From contig NC_089433.1 of the NCBI RefSeq assembly GCF_026210795.1, forward strand, positions 2,877,001 to 2,941,000: a stretch of 64,000 bases of DNA. The letters run 5' to 3'. The DNA comes from Rhizophagus irregularis. Its lineage: Eukaryota; Glomeromycota; Glomeromycetes; Glomerales; Glomeraceae. Under the pieces are notes generated by a model that worked only from the letters and a program-made list of their open reading frames with translations, had not been told where the DNA came from and did no database searches. The position numbers and the translations under genes were made by a program. This document shows, in pieces, positions 24,849-35,437 of the stretch; position 1 is the first letter of the stretch, and every line of letters begins with the position of its first letter.

Positions 24849-26747
24849 TATGTATATATGTATATACTTTATTTGCTTTTCTTAAGTTCAGACCCTAGCA
24901 TAAAAAATCAATCCCACAAGAACATCAGCCTGCCTAGAAAGCCAGCTGTTGCTCCAGTGGGTCCAGTAGAAACCTTTTGTATCAGATGGTAACCTATAAA
25001 GTCATTTATTCGCCAGTACTGGTTTCGTGGCTTAGTTAAAACCCTTGATGACCGTACAATCTCAATAAAAAATTAATTTTCACTTGCATTTTTAAACCCG
25101 TTGAGAAGCAATTGTGCTCCTTTCAGCTCTTTCTCCTTGTTGATGGTTAGTGATTTCTTCGAGACCTTTTGTATATCTGTCTACCTTTGCATCTAATGGG
25201 TCTATATCACACTCATTTAGAAAGCTTCAATCCGCATAAACCGACAAAAATTTTGCGATCATGTGATTTTTTGGCTGTTTATGCACTAACTAATACGTGA
25301 AAGTGGGTGACGGATAAGTTTCACTTATCATTCAAACAGGGAAACTCAAGAGCAGTGATGTGCATTTGTACTTAAAAATTTGGTCGGACGCTTCCAATCC
25401 AAATGGTTTTATTAGAAAATTATGCTTAGAGTTGTGCGTGGCTATTCTTGCCAAAATCACTGTCGGATTAAAATATCTGATAATGCATGTGCAAAATATT
25501 ATCCGCATCTATTATATTTACGTGATCAATATATACCGGTATTTAATATAACCCTGTCGTAGATGGAAAGTGGATACAAAAACGTTGTAGGATTAAACAC
25601 AATAAAGGCGCTGAATATGGTATAGAATGTTATAATATTAGAACATATTTACTTGCGTGCAAACTTTTGCGCAAAACTATATCTAATAAATGTTTCCAGG
25701 AAGCCTTGTTAAAAGAGCATGTCAAAGGCCTTTGAATCCGTCTTCGACTTCACTATAGAGGAACGTAAGATTCTGGCCGTAAAATTTCCTGCTAATTCAA
25801 ATTTTAAATGATTTATTTTTGAACCATTTTGACTAAAATAAGTTTAAAATTTTGGTTCTTATTTATTTTTTTAAACCTCTTTTATAAAATAATTTTTTAT
25901 AAAAATTATTACATTCCCGCAATCCTATCCCATTTTAATTAATTTCCGAAAAGTCTGATCGAATTGATTCATATTTACGCCATACATTAGAAGTTTATGA
26001 AAATTCGTTAAATAAGAAACGCAGAACAATGGGTCAGAAAAAAAACATTACGGCCTCAAAGTTGGCCAGATGGTAGTACACCCCAGTATTACCAGTTACA
26101 TACGTCGCAGATAATGAAGTTCACATGTGATCATGAGGAAGAAAATAATCACCGGGTCATGAACGAACTTAGGGTGCTATCCCAGCACCTGCAAGAACTT
26201 TGGGAAGTTCATGCGAGTCGTGGAAGAAGATTACGGGGAGCGGGTTAGTGCGAATAAGAAAATGCGATGCGAAATTAAGGATCTGAAGATGCAGTTGCAG
26301 GAGGCAGAAAAAAAGCTGGCATCTATGAAATAGGGTTCTACTCTTCCTTAAATAACGAACTCGCTTTAAAACGAATTTCTTAAATTACAGTAATCATTTG
26401 AACCTGGCACAAAATTTCAGTGACAATACAAAATATTATAACATTGATTCAAATAATAAAGCTTAGTAAAGATGTAGAATTTTTTTAAAGTTTAAAGGTA
26501 TTTTTTGACTATCCAGGATATTATCCTAAACCTAGGACGCTAATCATCTTAATTTTTCTAGTACAGCCAGCTCTTGATATAAGATTATATAAAAGGATTT
26601 AAAAGAATTGTGCGTTTAGTTTTTAAATTACAAAAAATTTATAACTTCATGAAGTTTTTTATTTATTTTTTTTGACTAAAGCATTAAATTTACACAATGA
26701 AAATAATATAACCAGAAAATTTAAATCATATAGTAAAATCTCAAAAA
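24849..26747. other. Repeat-derived region with coding relics
   Basis: GC content is higher than in the flanks between 24890 and 25790, and short protein-like pieces are scattered in several plus-strand frames (e.g. VVDGKWIQKRCRIKHNKGAE near 25560), each ended by stops. No domain was recognised. It is probably an old mobile-element or gene relic. The 26340-26747 part is plain AT-rich DNA. Confidence 0.4.
25950..26332 (+). pseudogene. Coiled-coil coding relic
   Basis: Plus-strand pieces in different frames read RHTLEVYENSLNKKRRTMGQ, then MNELRVLSQHLQELWEVHAS, then ANKKMRCEIKDLKMQLQEAE followed by a stop at 26332. Strong heptad pattern at the end. Frame changes near 26070 and 26215 show it is broken. 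It resembles in style the relics near 2.5-3.1 kb, but homology was not established. Confidence 0.35.
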
Positions 26748-27731
26748 CTAAATCGATTCATACTCTATTATAGCGTTATATAAATTTTTGTTAAGATTTT
26801 GAACATCTCCAACATATTTATAATCCCATAATTCACGAACAAACCACCACCTTGAGTATTCGTTCGTAAAATCCTCAAAATTAAGGCCTTTAGCCGTTTC
26901 GATCCGATTCTTTTTATCATCTTTATGTAGTGAATAATAGATCCAAAAAAGTAACCATCGTATAGACTGATAATGTCCAAACATGATCGGTAGATGTTGA
27001 TCAAGCTCATCACTTTGCTTTTTATCAAAACATAAAGTGCCGTCAAGTTTGAACATATTAGTTAAATAAAGCAAACATATTCCGATCTCTGCTTTGGTAA
27101 AATAATCGTTTGGTGAAATAAACAGCACAATATGTAACGAAATAAATAAAAAATTGAAGAAAGTTATAGCAAAATAGCTATCAGTATTATTCCGAACAAA
27201 AAAACTCAGAATACTAATAATTAATAGCATCGTTAAATAAAATACTAAAGCATGTTCAAACATAGTAAGTCTTTGATAAAAATAATAAATAGTTAAAATA
27301 AAAACAACAAACATTTGTATATAAGTAGGAAAAACAATTTTGACAAAGAAGTAAAAAAGATGAAGACACTTAAAAAAGGAATTTTCAAAAATTTTAATAC
27401 GATCAATATGGAAAATCGATACTAATTCCTCTACATACAAATTTATAATTATCCAATATATTATCATTAGAGCATCTAATATCATCAATGCCAAAAAGGT
27501 ATAGGACATTGGATGGTATAACGAAATTTCTTTGTTGACATAGCAACAACCAAAAGGTATTGCGTATTTAACCAAATTAACTTCAACCAAGTTAATAAAA
27601 GTTCTGATCCGTACCGCTTTTCCTCCTTTGTATAAAGAGTAGTTCCATGCTGCCAAAAAAGGGAGGATACTGCTAATAAAGAAATCAAAAATATTATTGA
27701 TTGGAAAATAGTCATAATTTGTTTCCGACAT
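26748..27731 (-). CDS. Polytopic membrane protein, unknown function
   Basis: An intronless 327-residue frame starts at the ATG at 27731. Hydrophobic stretches long enough to cross a membrane occur at about residues 12-32, 73-100, 125-150, 155-180, 187-208 and 215-232, with a further one near 262-275. The C-terminal 60 residues are soluble and charged and include SRWWFVRELWDYKYVGD. I do not recognise the family; it may be lineage-specific. The 5' end and upstream 220 bp are duplicated in tandem immediately upstream (27953-28882), which shows that the locus is prone to rearrangement. The frame itself has no defect. Confidence 0.7.
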   Translation of the reverse strand: MSETNYDYFPINNIFDFFISSILPFLAAWNYSLYKGGKAVRIRTFINLVEVNLVKYAIPFGCCYVNKEISLYHPMSYTFLALMILDALMIIYWIIINLYVEELVSIFHIDRIKIFENSFFKCLHLFYFFVKIVFPTYIQMFVVFILTIYYFYQRLTMFEHALVFYLTMLLIISILSFFVRNNTDSYFAITFFNFLFISLHIVLFISPNDYFTKAEIGICLLYLTNMFKLDGTLCFDKKQSDELDQHLPIMFGHYQSIRWLLFWIYYSLHKDDKKNRIETAKGLNFEDFTNEYSRWWFVRELWDYKYVGDVQNLNKNLYNAIIEYESI

Positions 27732-27939
27732 TGAAAGGATGTTAGTTTAGAACGTGAATATGAATATCTAAATAAAATACTTTCAACAAATGGGAGAATT
27801 AATCATATTTATAACTTACCTTCAATAATTATCATACGATGGCGCATGTTTGCGAGAACTTGCGTGTCATGCGATTCATGTGTCATCGTGTCATTATTGT
27901 TGCGTGACAATCCACTAACGCCATTGCGTGACAATATTA

Positions 27940-28131
27940 TCAATAACGTTCCAAAGGTATTGTGTATTTAACCAAATTAACTTCAACCAAGTTAATAAAA
28001 GTACTGATCCGTATCGCTTTTCCTCCTTTGTATAAAGAGTAGTTCCATGCTGCCAAAAAAGGGAGGAAACTGCCAATAAAGAAATCAAAAATATTATTGA
28101 TTGGAAAATAGTCATAATTTGTTTCCGACAT
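27940..28131 (-). pseudogene. Truncated copy of the membrane-protein gene 5' end
   Basis: The first 60 residues match the adjacent gene with a few substitutions (FFIGSFLPFLAAWNYSLYKG against FFISSILPFLAAWNYSLYKG). The frame then runs into the upstream region of the intact gene and stops (PLERY). It is a by-product of the 400-bp tandem duplication, not a separate gene. Its upstream DNA is split by the 28217-28737 transposon. Confidence 0.88.
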
Positions 28132-28216
28132 TGAAAGGATGTTAGTTTAGAACGTGAATATGAATATCTAAATAAAATACTTTCAACAAATGGGAGAATT
28201 AATCATATTTATAACT

Positions 28217-28737
28217 AGGACCCAGAAATATATATATAGGGGTCAGGTGGCGAAAAATTTTTTTACTATGAGCTGTACGCAGAGACTTTTTATATGAGTA
28301 GTACGCATAATTGACACCTGATATTGAAAATCCTGCAAAAATACGCAAATAAAATTTCAGACATTAAGTTATTAATTATTTTATCATGGCTTCTATATTA
28401 TAAATACTAATGTGAAAAATAGAATTTACCATTTTTTTAATAATATTTTTCTAAAATTTCACTTTTTAACCCTTAGAAATTTCTTACAATTCGGTTAATT
28501 AAATAAGTACGTACAGTAAATATGTAATAGTTATAAGATTAGCCAAATTTAGGTCAAAAATACGCAAACTAATTTTTTACATATAAAAAATTTGATAAAA
28601 AATACGCAATCTTGATGACCTAACTATAGATGAAAAATTCTAAAATTGTACGCAAATCAAAACTTTACTCCGTCTAATTCCACTATGATGGCGACGCATC
28701 TGTGTACCCTACCCCTGTATATATATTTCTGGGTCCT
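28217..28737. mobile_element. 521-bp non-autonomous DNA transposon, 8-bp target duplication
   Basis: The left end AGGACCCAGAAATATATATA is matched exactly by the reverse complement of the right end over 20 bp, and the similarity continues to about 31 bp. TTATAACT occurs on both sides (28209-28216 and 28738-28745). In unit A of the duplication the same site is present once and uninterrupted, near 27807, which proves insertion. An 8-bp duplication suggests the hAT group; other 8-bp families are possible. There is no transposase. The interior contains repeated ATACGCAAA-type motifs. Confidence 0.93.
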
Positions 28738-29093
28738 TTATAACTTACCTTCAATAATTATCATACGATGGCGCATGTTTGCGAGAACTTGCGTGTCATG
28801 CGATTCATGTGTCATCGTGTCATTATTGTTGCGCGACAATCCACTAACGCCATTGCGTGACAATATTATCAATAACGTTCCACAAGAGGAAGTATAGGTT
28901 TCTTGAAGGGTTTCTAATTATAGGCTTGTAGCAAATTAATGTTTCGGGTGAAACCGAAATTAGATCCCTGACAAAACTTCCGAAACCTGGCGAAACTAGT
29001 TTTGCCACAAAGAGCAAAATCCGAAACTGTGCGAAACTTGCAAAACATTCTTTTTTTATTTTTTTTTGTGGTCATTTTATGATAGTACAAAAT

Positions 29094-29814
29094 TTACGTG
29101 TCCCAACCAAGTCTAATCGCTAATGAATCATCTATTGGCTTAGTGAAATCAAAAACTACAAAAATTCCGCTCTTGCAGGTGCTTGTCAATAATCTTAGAT
29201 GCTTTTTTTGGATCATCCGTATACTGACGCACAATTCTATGAATATCGTCCCGGCTACCACTCCCTCGGAACATGACTAGATGGAAATGTTTTCACGAAT
29301 TATCTTTGGCACGGCTTGATAATTCTGAGTTACGTATATTGGTGAGATGTTTTGATGCCGTCCACTAATAAAGTAAGGGATGATACGTTCTTGTATTTTT
29401 TTTGATTCGGCACAGAGATCTTCTAAACAACAACAGTACTTCTTTTTGGGGAGAATTTGCTTATATCCGGAATCTTTTCCGCCTTGATTGTTTGAAATGA
29501 GATATTCTCACGATATGGGTCGGGACTATTTGCAAAAATATGGATAGCATTTTTTACAGCTCCCATTTAGGCTCGGCATACTTTCCAACTAATATAAGAT
29601 CGTCGTTTTTAATATATCTATTCCCCTTCTTGCCTTTAAACATGCGCTGAAGTTTGTTGCCAAGAATAAGGTTTATAACCATATTAGTTTTTCCGCTATG
29701 TGAGCCTCCAGTTACTAAAAGGCGAAAAGGCCAGTCTGGACTATATTTATTTCCCTTCATTCGCTCCAAATATTTTCTGGGAATCTCGTCAATGTTATAC
29801 ACAAAGAATTCCAT
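29094..29814 (-). pseudogene. A32-like packaging ATPase relic (Polinton/virus-like element)
   Basis: FtsK/HerA-type ATPases of this group pump DNA into virus-like capsids in Polintons, virophages and large DNA viruses (family knowledge). From an ATG at 29814 the frame contains the Walker A GGSHSGKTN. It hits a stop at 29556, continues in another frame ([16 protein letters not shown]), breaks again inside the Walker B region (STVVV, then EDLCAE), and then shows [16 protein letters not shown], which matches the sensor region of this family. A further break precedes the C-terminal part (DDIHRIVRQYTDDPKKAS), which ends at 29094. At least three frame breaks make it non-functional. No capsid, integrase or polymerase gene was seen beside it, so it is a solitary fragment in this window. 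Confidence 0.78.
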
Positions 29815-32616
29815 ACAGTATTGTTTATTAGATAAATTGAAATGAATTAGTAAATTTCTCAAAGAAATTTCAGCGAACTTAGTTCGCCCAAAATCACGTG
29901 AACTTTCAAGGATTGGGCTTCAAGAATATGGTTGAGGCTTTTGATTTATGCCGAGTTGCATTCACTATGCCACATTTAATGAGTATTTAACGCTGCAAAA
30001 AAGATCACGTGAGTACAACTTATTTTTGAACTCCGCCAAAATAAATTTTCATTTTTCACTTATCACTGCTATTAAATAGGCCACCATGGAGAATCCTAAA
30101 AGGCCTGCAACTTAAAGACTGAAGCCAGACTCACACCCCGCACCCACAACCATACTCACGAGGTTACAACTCACTCAACTTGAATAAGAATGTTTAGTAA
30201 TATTTTTGCTCTGTAGATTAGTTTAATAGTGCAAGTTTCTATAGATATATTTTTTTTTTTGTTGATATAATAATATGAAATGGAAGGAGACAAGAAGTAT
30301 TGTTGATCCTAAAATTTAAAATTAAATAGAGGACAAATAAAAAAAATGTTTTTATTGTATCAAAAATTTTTGAATTTTCTTGTCATGTGAGTTATTTACA
30401 TATTTGATTTTGCCCAGGTTTTATTTACCAGAAATTTAGTCCTAAGAATTGGATCTATAAAATCGTTCCCCATGTTTGCTTTTCAACGGTATTTCTATGT
30501 CTACAAGAATTATTTATGATGTAAATTAGCAAGCTTAAACATAATTTTTTTATTAATTTTCCGGCAAAATATAATAAACTTCTTTTTGAGTTTAATCGTA
30601 AGTAAAATATATATCAATGGTTGCATGTTGGCGCAACCAAAAAAAAATCATCATTTTCATAGTTGTAAAATTTTCAACAATTATAGCATTAAAAATACAA
30701 AATAAAATATAAAATATTTGATTGGTCAATCACGAATTTGTGCATTATTTAACACTCAAGTTTATTTATCTATGACGTAGGGATGAGAACTGGTTCGTTT
30801 GTTTTAGGTTCTTCACGCTCTCATAAATAAAATATGAGCTACGTGCGTTCAAATTTTATAAACATAAGTGGAGCATACAGTATCATGATGATGGTCAAAT
30901 TTTGATTGGCTTCAAACGATAGATCATCATCTTGGTAGCAGGCAGCAGCCCAATTTTTGCCCCAATTTCAATCCGGTTCTTGAAATCAGTTTAAAGTAGG
31001 CTTTGGCTCGAAACGGTTTTTATAGTTAAAAGTAGTTCTAAACTCAGGAGACTAAAATTTTCTGAATTTAGAATAGATTTCAAAATCGAATCAAATCAAT
31101 TCATCTTTAGCCTATAATTTACTTACTTTTTTCTCCGTTTCACCGAGTATATAGGATAAGAATTCCTTAAATTCTCTGGGTTTGTTGACCTTTGGTAATA
31201 ATGGATCTGTTGCTACAAATTTATTTGTCTCATTTGTATATGCAATAGCATAACCTCCAATCCTTCATCAACTACTGACTTATTGATACATTAGTCGAGC
31301 TCAGGATCACTAGTTAGCTTTGCAACTTATATTATACTATAATAACGATTAGGGATATGAATAAAAAATTGTTTAGAATTTTAAATAAAACAAGAATTAT
31401 AGGTAACATTACATTATGAACAAAATATTATTGCTGTAGGCATCAACTAAAGATTGTCTTTTTTAGCATATAGTGTTTAAAAGAGTATATTTCACTATAT
31501 CCATTATTAGTATCTGTTCAATTACATTAATTTATTAATTTTTAATGGGTATCCGGACTTTTCGCCGAAGTCCATTTCACCGAAACCCATTTCGCCAAAC
31601 CATTTCGCCGAAGAGATATTTCATCGAAGGGATATTTCGCCGAAAAATTATTATTCCATTTGGCTACTTTATTGTTTTTATATTAAATGCATAATTGTTT
31701 TCTAGAACAAAATTTGGAATTAGCTGATTTTTATTAAATTTATCTCGTTCTTTATAATACATTAATCTTTTTTGCTTACTTTTTCGCGAATAAATGTTTT
31801 CACGAAATAAAGTTTTTTATTTATTGCTTAACAATTAATATCAGTTACTTGAATGTTAAAGTGATAATATCCTGGAAAAAAAAATCTCTAAAAATAATTT
31901 AATTTTTATTTATGAATATTTTTTTATAAAAACTACTGTAGCCTGTTGCGTTGCAACAGGATTACAGTAAATGAGTTTGAATCAATACAACAATAAAATT
32001 TTTTTAATATTAACAGATTTTTATTTTTGAGTAAAAAAATATATTTAATTTAACTAAAAAAATCATACAAAGAATATATATATATTTACTCAATAAAAAA
32101 AAATATTTATTTTGATTATATCGCCAATCCAAACCTAAGAGGCGAAAGAATGAAAAAAAAAATAGAAAAAAAGATTAAATAGTCAACCTATAAAGTAATA
32201 GAATATAAGATTATTGTAACTTAGTTTACATGCACACAGCGAGCTTAGTTTCAACAAGAATAACGAGCAAGAAATATAGGACTCTTCTTTATTTTAATCC
32301 ATGATCGTGTAATTTCTTTGATTCACACTTATTAAAAAGCTATGCCTTCATATTTGGAATGGTATCAATTCTTCCAGGTAAAGGGTGCGTCAACTATATA
32401 CTGTATATATAAATTATTAAGTCTCCCAGATAGGTATGTACGTCATCAATTCCAAAAATCCTGCAAAAATTTTGGTGGAACAATATTGATATAGATGATC
32501 TGCGATTTACACATTATTTAACTGAAAGCTTATTCTGATGACTATATATAGTTTTGGCTGATTCTAAAATCGGACTTCGTTATTTTTTATTTTATTTTAT
32601 TTTGATAACTTGTCAA
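29815..32616. other. Intergenic with minor relics
   Basis: Mostly AT-rich. At 31130-31290 (minus) a short exon-like frame reads GGYAIAYTNETNKFVATDPL and FLSYILGETEKK followed by GTAAGT; it is unassigned. At 31560-31650 there are about seven copies of TTTCGCCGAA-like sequence, a relic of the element family seen at 12.8 and 18 kb. No complete gene. Confidence 0.5.
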
Positions 32617-33105
32617 ATGCCAAAACTAATTTCGATAATTTTAGCATTTTGTCATTTTATCATAAGAATTTCGGCAGTTTTGCCAATTTGCCGTTTCTTC
32701 ATAGGAACTTTGGGACTTTATCAATACCTTAATAAATGTGAAATATGTGGTAAACATTACACAAATGTGGAAAAATGGTGTAAGCCATGCCAAATAAATG
32801 ATTTAACAAAATTTTTTACATACAGTGAGATTGAAGAAATCGACGATTTAATTCAAGAAATGCAATCAAATATTGATAGATCAAGTGATATTATATTTGA
32901 ATGGATACCATACGATCAGTTTAAAGATATTAAGGAAATAGATAAAGGTGTTAATGTATATTCAGCAATATGGAAGAATGGTCCATTATATTATAAGAAA
33001 CGCACCATTTTTGGTAAAAACAAATATGTAAGAGACCAGAATAAAAATATTATTTTAAAATGTTTATATAACTCTCGAGAGGTTACTAATGTATTTCTAA
33101 ATGAG
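32617..33105 (+). CDS. Kinase N-lobe cassette 1 (zinc-ribbon type), first exon of array
   Basis: An ATG at 32617 opens 163 codons. A hydrophobic start (LISIILAFCHFIIRISAV) is followed by a zinc ribbon (CEICGKHYTNVEKWCKPCQ), the linker EEIDDLIQEMQ, then the kinase N-lobe: EWIPYDQFKDIKEI, YSAIWKNGPLYY, and the beta-3 strand NIILKCL with the ATP-binding Lys. The glycine-rich loop is lost (IDKGVNVYSA). The exon ends NE in phase 0 at a GTACGA donor. This matches the first exon of Rhizophagus-type tyrosine-kinase-like kinases. Whether the hydrophobic start is genuine or an upstream exon exists cannot be decided by eye. Confidence 0.7.
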
Positions 33106-33178
33106 GTACGAAATTCTTTAAAATTTAACTTATATATATTTATATATTTTAATGATAATATTTTCTCATGTTTAATAG

Positions 33179-33607
33179 GTTAAATCATATACATATTCGA
33201 TTAATTATATTTATTTATCTAAATTATATGGAATATCTCAAGATCCAAAAACGAGAGATTATATTCTGGTTTTTAAACATAAAACAATTGATATTATGGA
33301 CACAATGAAAATAATAACGAATTGGACTAGTGGGAATGAAAAAATTGATAATTTAATTCAAAAAATGCGACTAAAATTTAATGAAACAAGCAATATATTA
33401 TTTGAATGGATACCATACGATCAATTTAATAATATTAAAGTAATAGGAAGAGATGAATTTGCTACAATATATTCAGCAATATGGAGTGATGGTCCATTAC
33501 ATTATGATAATTATAGATTTAAATACACAAGAAACATGAACGAAAAAGTTATTTTAAAATGTCTATATAATTCATATAATTCTCAAAATATTCTTGATCT
33601 AAATGAG
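33179..33607 (+). CDS. Kinase N-lobe cassette 2 (no zinc ribbon)
   Basis: A 143-codon phase-0 exon, fully open. It begins VKSYTYSINYIYLSKLYGIS, the strand 4/5 and hinge region that should complete the N-lobe of cassette 1 (…DYILVF). It then goes directly to KIITNWTSGNEKIDNLIQKM and a second N-lobe (EWIPYDQFNNIKVI, IGRDEFATIYSAIW, EKVILKCL). The Lys is kept and the glycine loop is degenerate. Flanked by 73-bp and 72-bp introns. Confidence 0.7.
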
Positions 33608-33679
33608 GTATAAAATTTTTCTATAAATTATTTTTTTTTACCTTTTCTTATAAGAATAATTTTTTTATATATTTCAAAG

Positions 33680-34135
33680 GTGGAAGTATCTTCAAATAAA
33701 ATATATGGAGTATCTCAGAATTCGGATACAAACGATTATATTATAGTTTTTATAGATGGATTTCATTGTCGAAATTGCGGCAAGCAATTTACGCAGATAT
33801 ATAATAAATGGTGTAAACAATGTCAATTAAGTAATTTGAAGAATATTACGATCTGGGCTAGTGGGAATGAAAAAATTGATAGTTTTATTCAAAAAATGCA
33901 ATTAAAAATTAATGCATCATGGAATATAATATTTGAATGGATACCATTTGAACAGTTTAATGATGTTAAAGAAATAAAAAGTGACGATCTTACTTCAATA
34001 TCTTCAGCAATGTGGAAGAATGGTCAATTATATTATGATAATAATAAATATGAATATGCAAGAAATCAGAATACAAAGGTAATATTAAAATATCTATATA
34101 ACTCTCAAAATATCAGCAATGTATTTCTAAACAAG
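33680..34135 (+). CDS. Kinase N-lobe cassette 3 (zinc-ribbon type)
   Basis: A 152-codon phase-0 exon, fully open. The hinge segment (YGVSQNSDTNDYIIVF) is followed by a zinc ribbon (CRNCGKQFTQIYNKWCKQCQ) and an N-lobe (EWIPFEQFNDVKEI, KVILKYL). The glycine loop is replaced by IKSDDLTSISSA. The last residues are NK instead of the NE found elsewhere. Confidence 0.7.
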
Positions 34136-34207
34136 GTACGAAATTCTTTTAAAAAATTTAATTTATATACTTATGATCACTGATAATTATTTTATAAACT
34201 AAAATAG

Positions 34208-34598
34208 GTTAAATCATACTATTCAATCAATCGCAATTCTTATATGCCTGAAGTACTATATGGAATATCTCAAAATCCCGATACAAAAGATTATATTCTG
34301 GTTTTTAAAGCAACTGCTATTAGACATGCAGTAAAAATATTTACGAACTGGACTAGCGGAAATGAAAAAATCGATGATTTAATTCAAGAAATGCGATTAA
34401 ACTTTAATGGACCAAGCGATATACTATTTGAATGGATACCATACAATAAATTTAATAGTGTTGAAGTAATAGGAAGAGATAAATTTGCTATTACATTATG
34501 ATAGTTATAGATTTAAATACGCAAGAAACAAAAATGTAAGAGTTACGTTAAAATGTCTACATAACTCCCAAGATATTCTTAATGAATTTCTAAATGAG
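34208..34598 (+). pseudogene. Kinase N-lobe cassette 4 (no zinc ribbon), 32-bp deletion
   Basis: It starts like cassette 2 (YGISQNPDTKDYILVF, then TNWTSGNEKIDDLIQEM). Compared with cassette 2, 32 bp are missing after IGRDKFA near 34492, which shifts the frame into a stop at 34499. The distal part (RVTLKCL…FLNE) is still recognisable in another frame. As a cassette it can no longer be read through. Confidence 0.75.
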
Positions 34599-34681
34599 GT
34601 ATAAAATCTACGAAATTTCTCTATAAATATTTATATACTTATTATAATAATAATAACACTAATTTTTTTATATTCCAATAG

Positions 34682-35128
34682 GTTAAATCATCCCCAATTA
34701 AAACACATGGGGTAACTCAAAATTCAGATACAAAAGATTACATTATAGTTTCTCAAAATGAATGCCGCTGTGAAAAATGTGGTAAATTATATACATATAT
34801 AAATCTTAAATGGTGTAAGCAATGTCAAAGAAGTTATTCAAAAACTATTATAATCTGGACTAGTGGGAATGAAAAAATTGATAATTTAATTCAAGAAATA
34901 CAATCAAAAATAAATATAACATTTGAATGGATACCTTATAATCAGTTTAAACATATTAAAGAAATAGGTAAAGATGTTAGAGTATATAAAGCAATATGGA
35001 AGGATGGATCATTATGTTATGATAATAATAAAAATGAATATGCAAGGAACCAGAATGAAGAAGTTAGTTTAAAATGTCTCTATGGCTCTCAAAATTTAAC
35101 TTATACTAATAATATATTGTTAAATGAG
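34682..35128 (+). CDS. Kinase N-lobe cassette 5 (zinc-ribbon type)
   Basis: A 149-codon phase-0 exon, open throughout but with no early Met. Hinge (GVTQNSDTKDYIIV), zinc ribbon (CEKCGKLYTYINLKWCKQCQ), N-lobe (EWIPYNQFKHIKEI, YKAIWKDGSLCYD, EVSLKCL). The glycine loop is reduced to IGKDVRVYKA. The 3' part carries a small insertion (NLTYTNNILLNE). Confidence 0.68.
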
Positions 35129-35194
35129 GTACGAAATCTTCTAAAATTTTAATTTATGTATTTTTAATTTAATACATTTTTTGTATTTTAATAG

Positions 35195-35437
35195 GTTATA
35201 TCATATTATTCAAATAATCAAGATTATAGTATGCCTGGAATATATGGGATATCTCAAAATCCAGATACAAACGATTTTATTTTAGTTTTTCAACATTATA
35301 AAACAACAACTATTAGGTATACAATGAAAATACTCGCAAACTGGATTAGTGGAAACGAAAAAATTGATGAATTAATTCAAAAAATGCAATTAAAAATTCA
35401 TGAACGAAGTGATACAGTATTTGAATGGATATCATAT
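35195..35437 (+). pseudogene. Kinase N-lobe cassette 6, 5' half (interrupted)
   Basis: It begins at an AG acceptor with the usual hinge (YGISQNPDTNDFILVF) and linker (LANWISGNEKIDELIQKM) and breaks off after EWISY at about 35437, where unrelated sequence starts. The missing 3' half of a cassette resumes about 3.6 kb further on (39064-39238). The two are best explained as one cassette split by an insertion. Confidence 0.7.

Larger units (their letters stand above)
27553..28882. repeat. 400-bp tandem duplication covering gene 5' end and upstream DNA
   Basis: Unit A (27553-27953) contains the first ~60 codons of the membrane-protein gene and its upstream sequence. Unit B starts at 27953 and repeats it at near identity up to 28882. 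After removing the 521-bp transposon and its 8-bp target copy, unit B is 400 bp long. The breakpoint shows a few bases of microhomology (CCAAA). The upstream part contains GTGTCATGCGATTCATGTGT. Confidence 0.9.

Noticed and set aside
26748-27731. Assignment of the membrane protein to the EXS/XPR1 phosphate-exporter family
   Set aside because: General topology would allow it, but the characteristic EXS sequence motifs were not found, so it is left unassigned.
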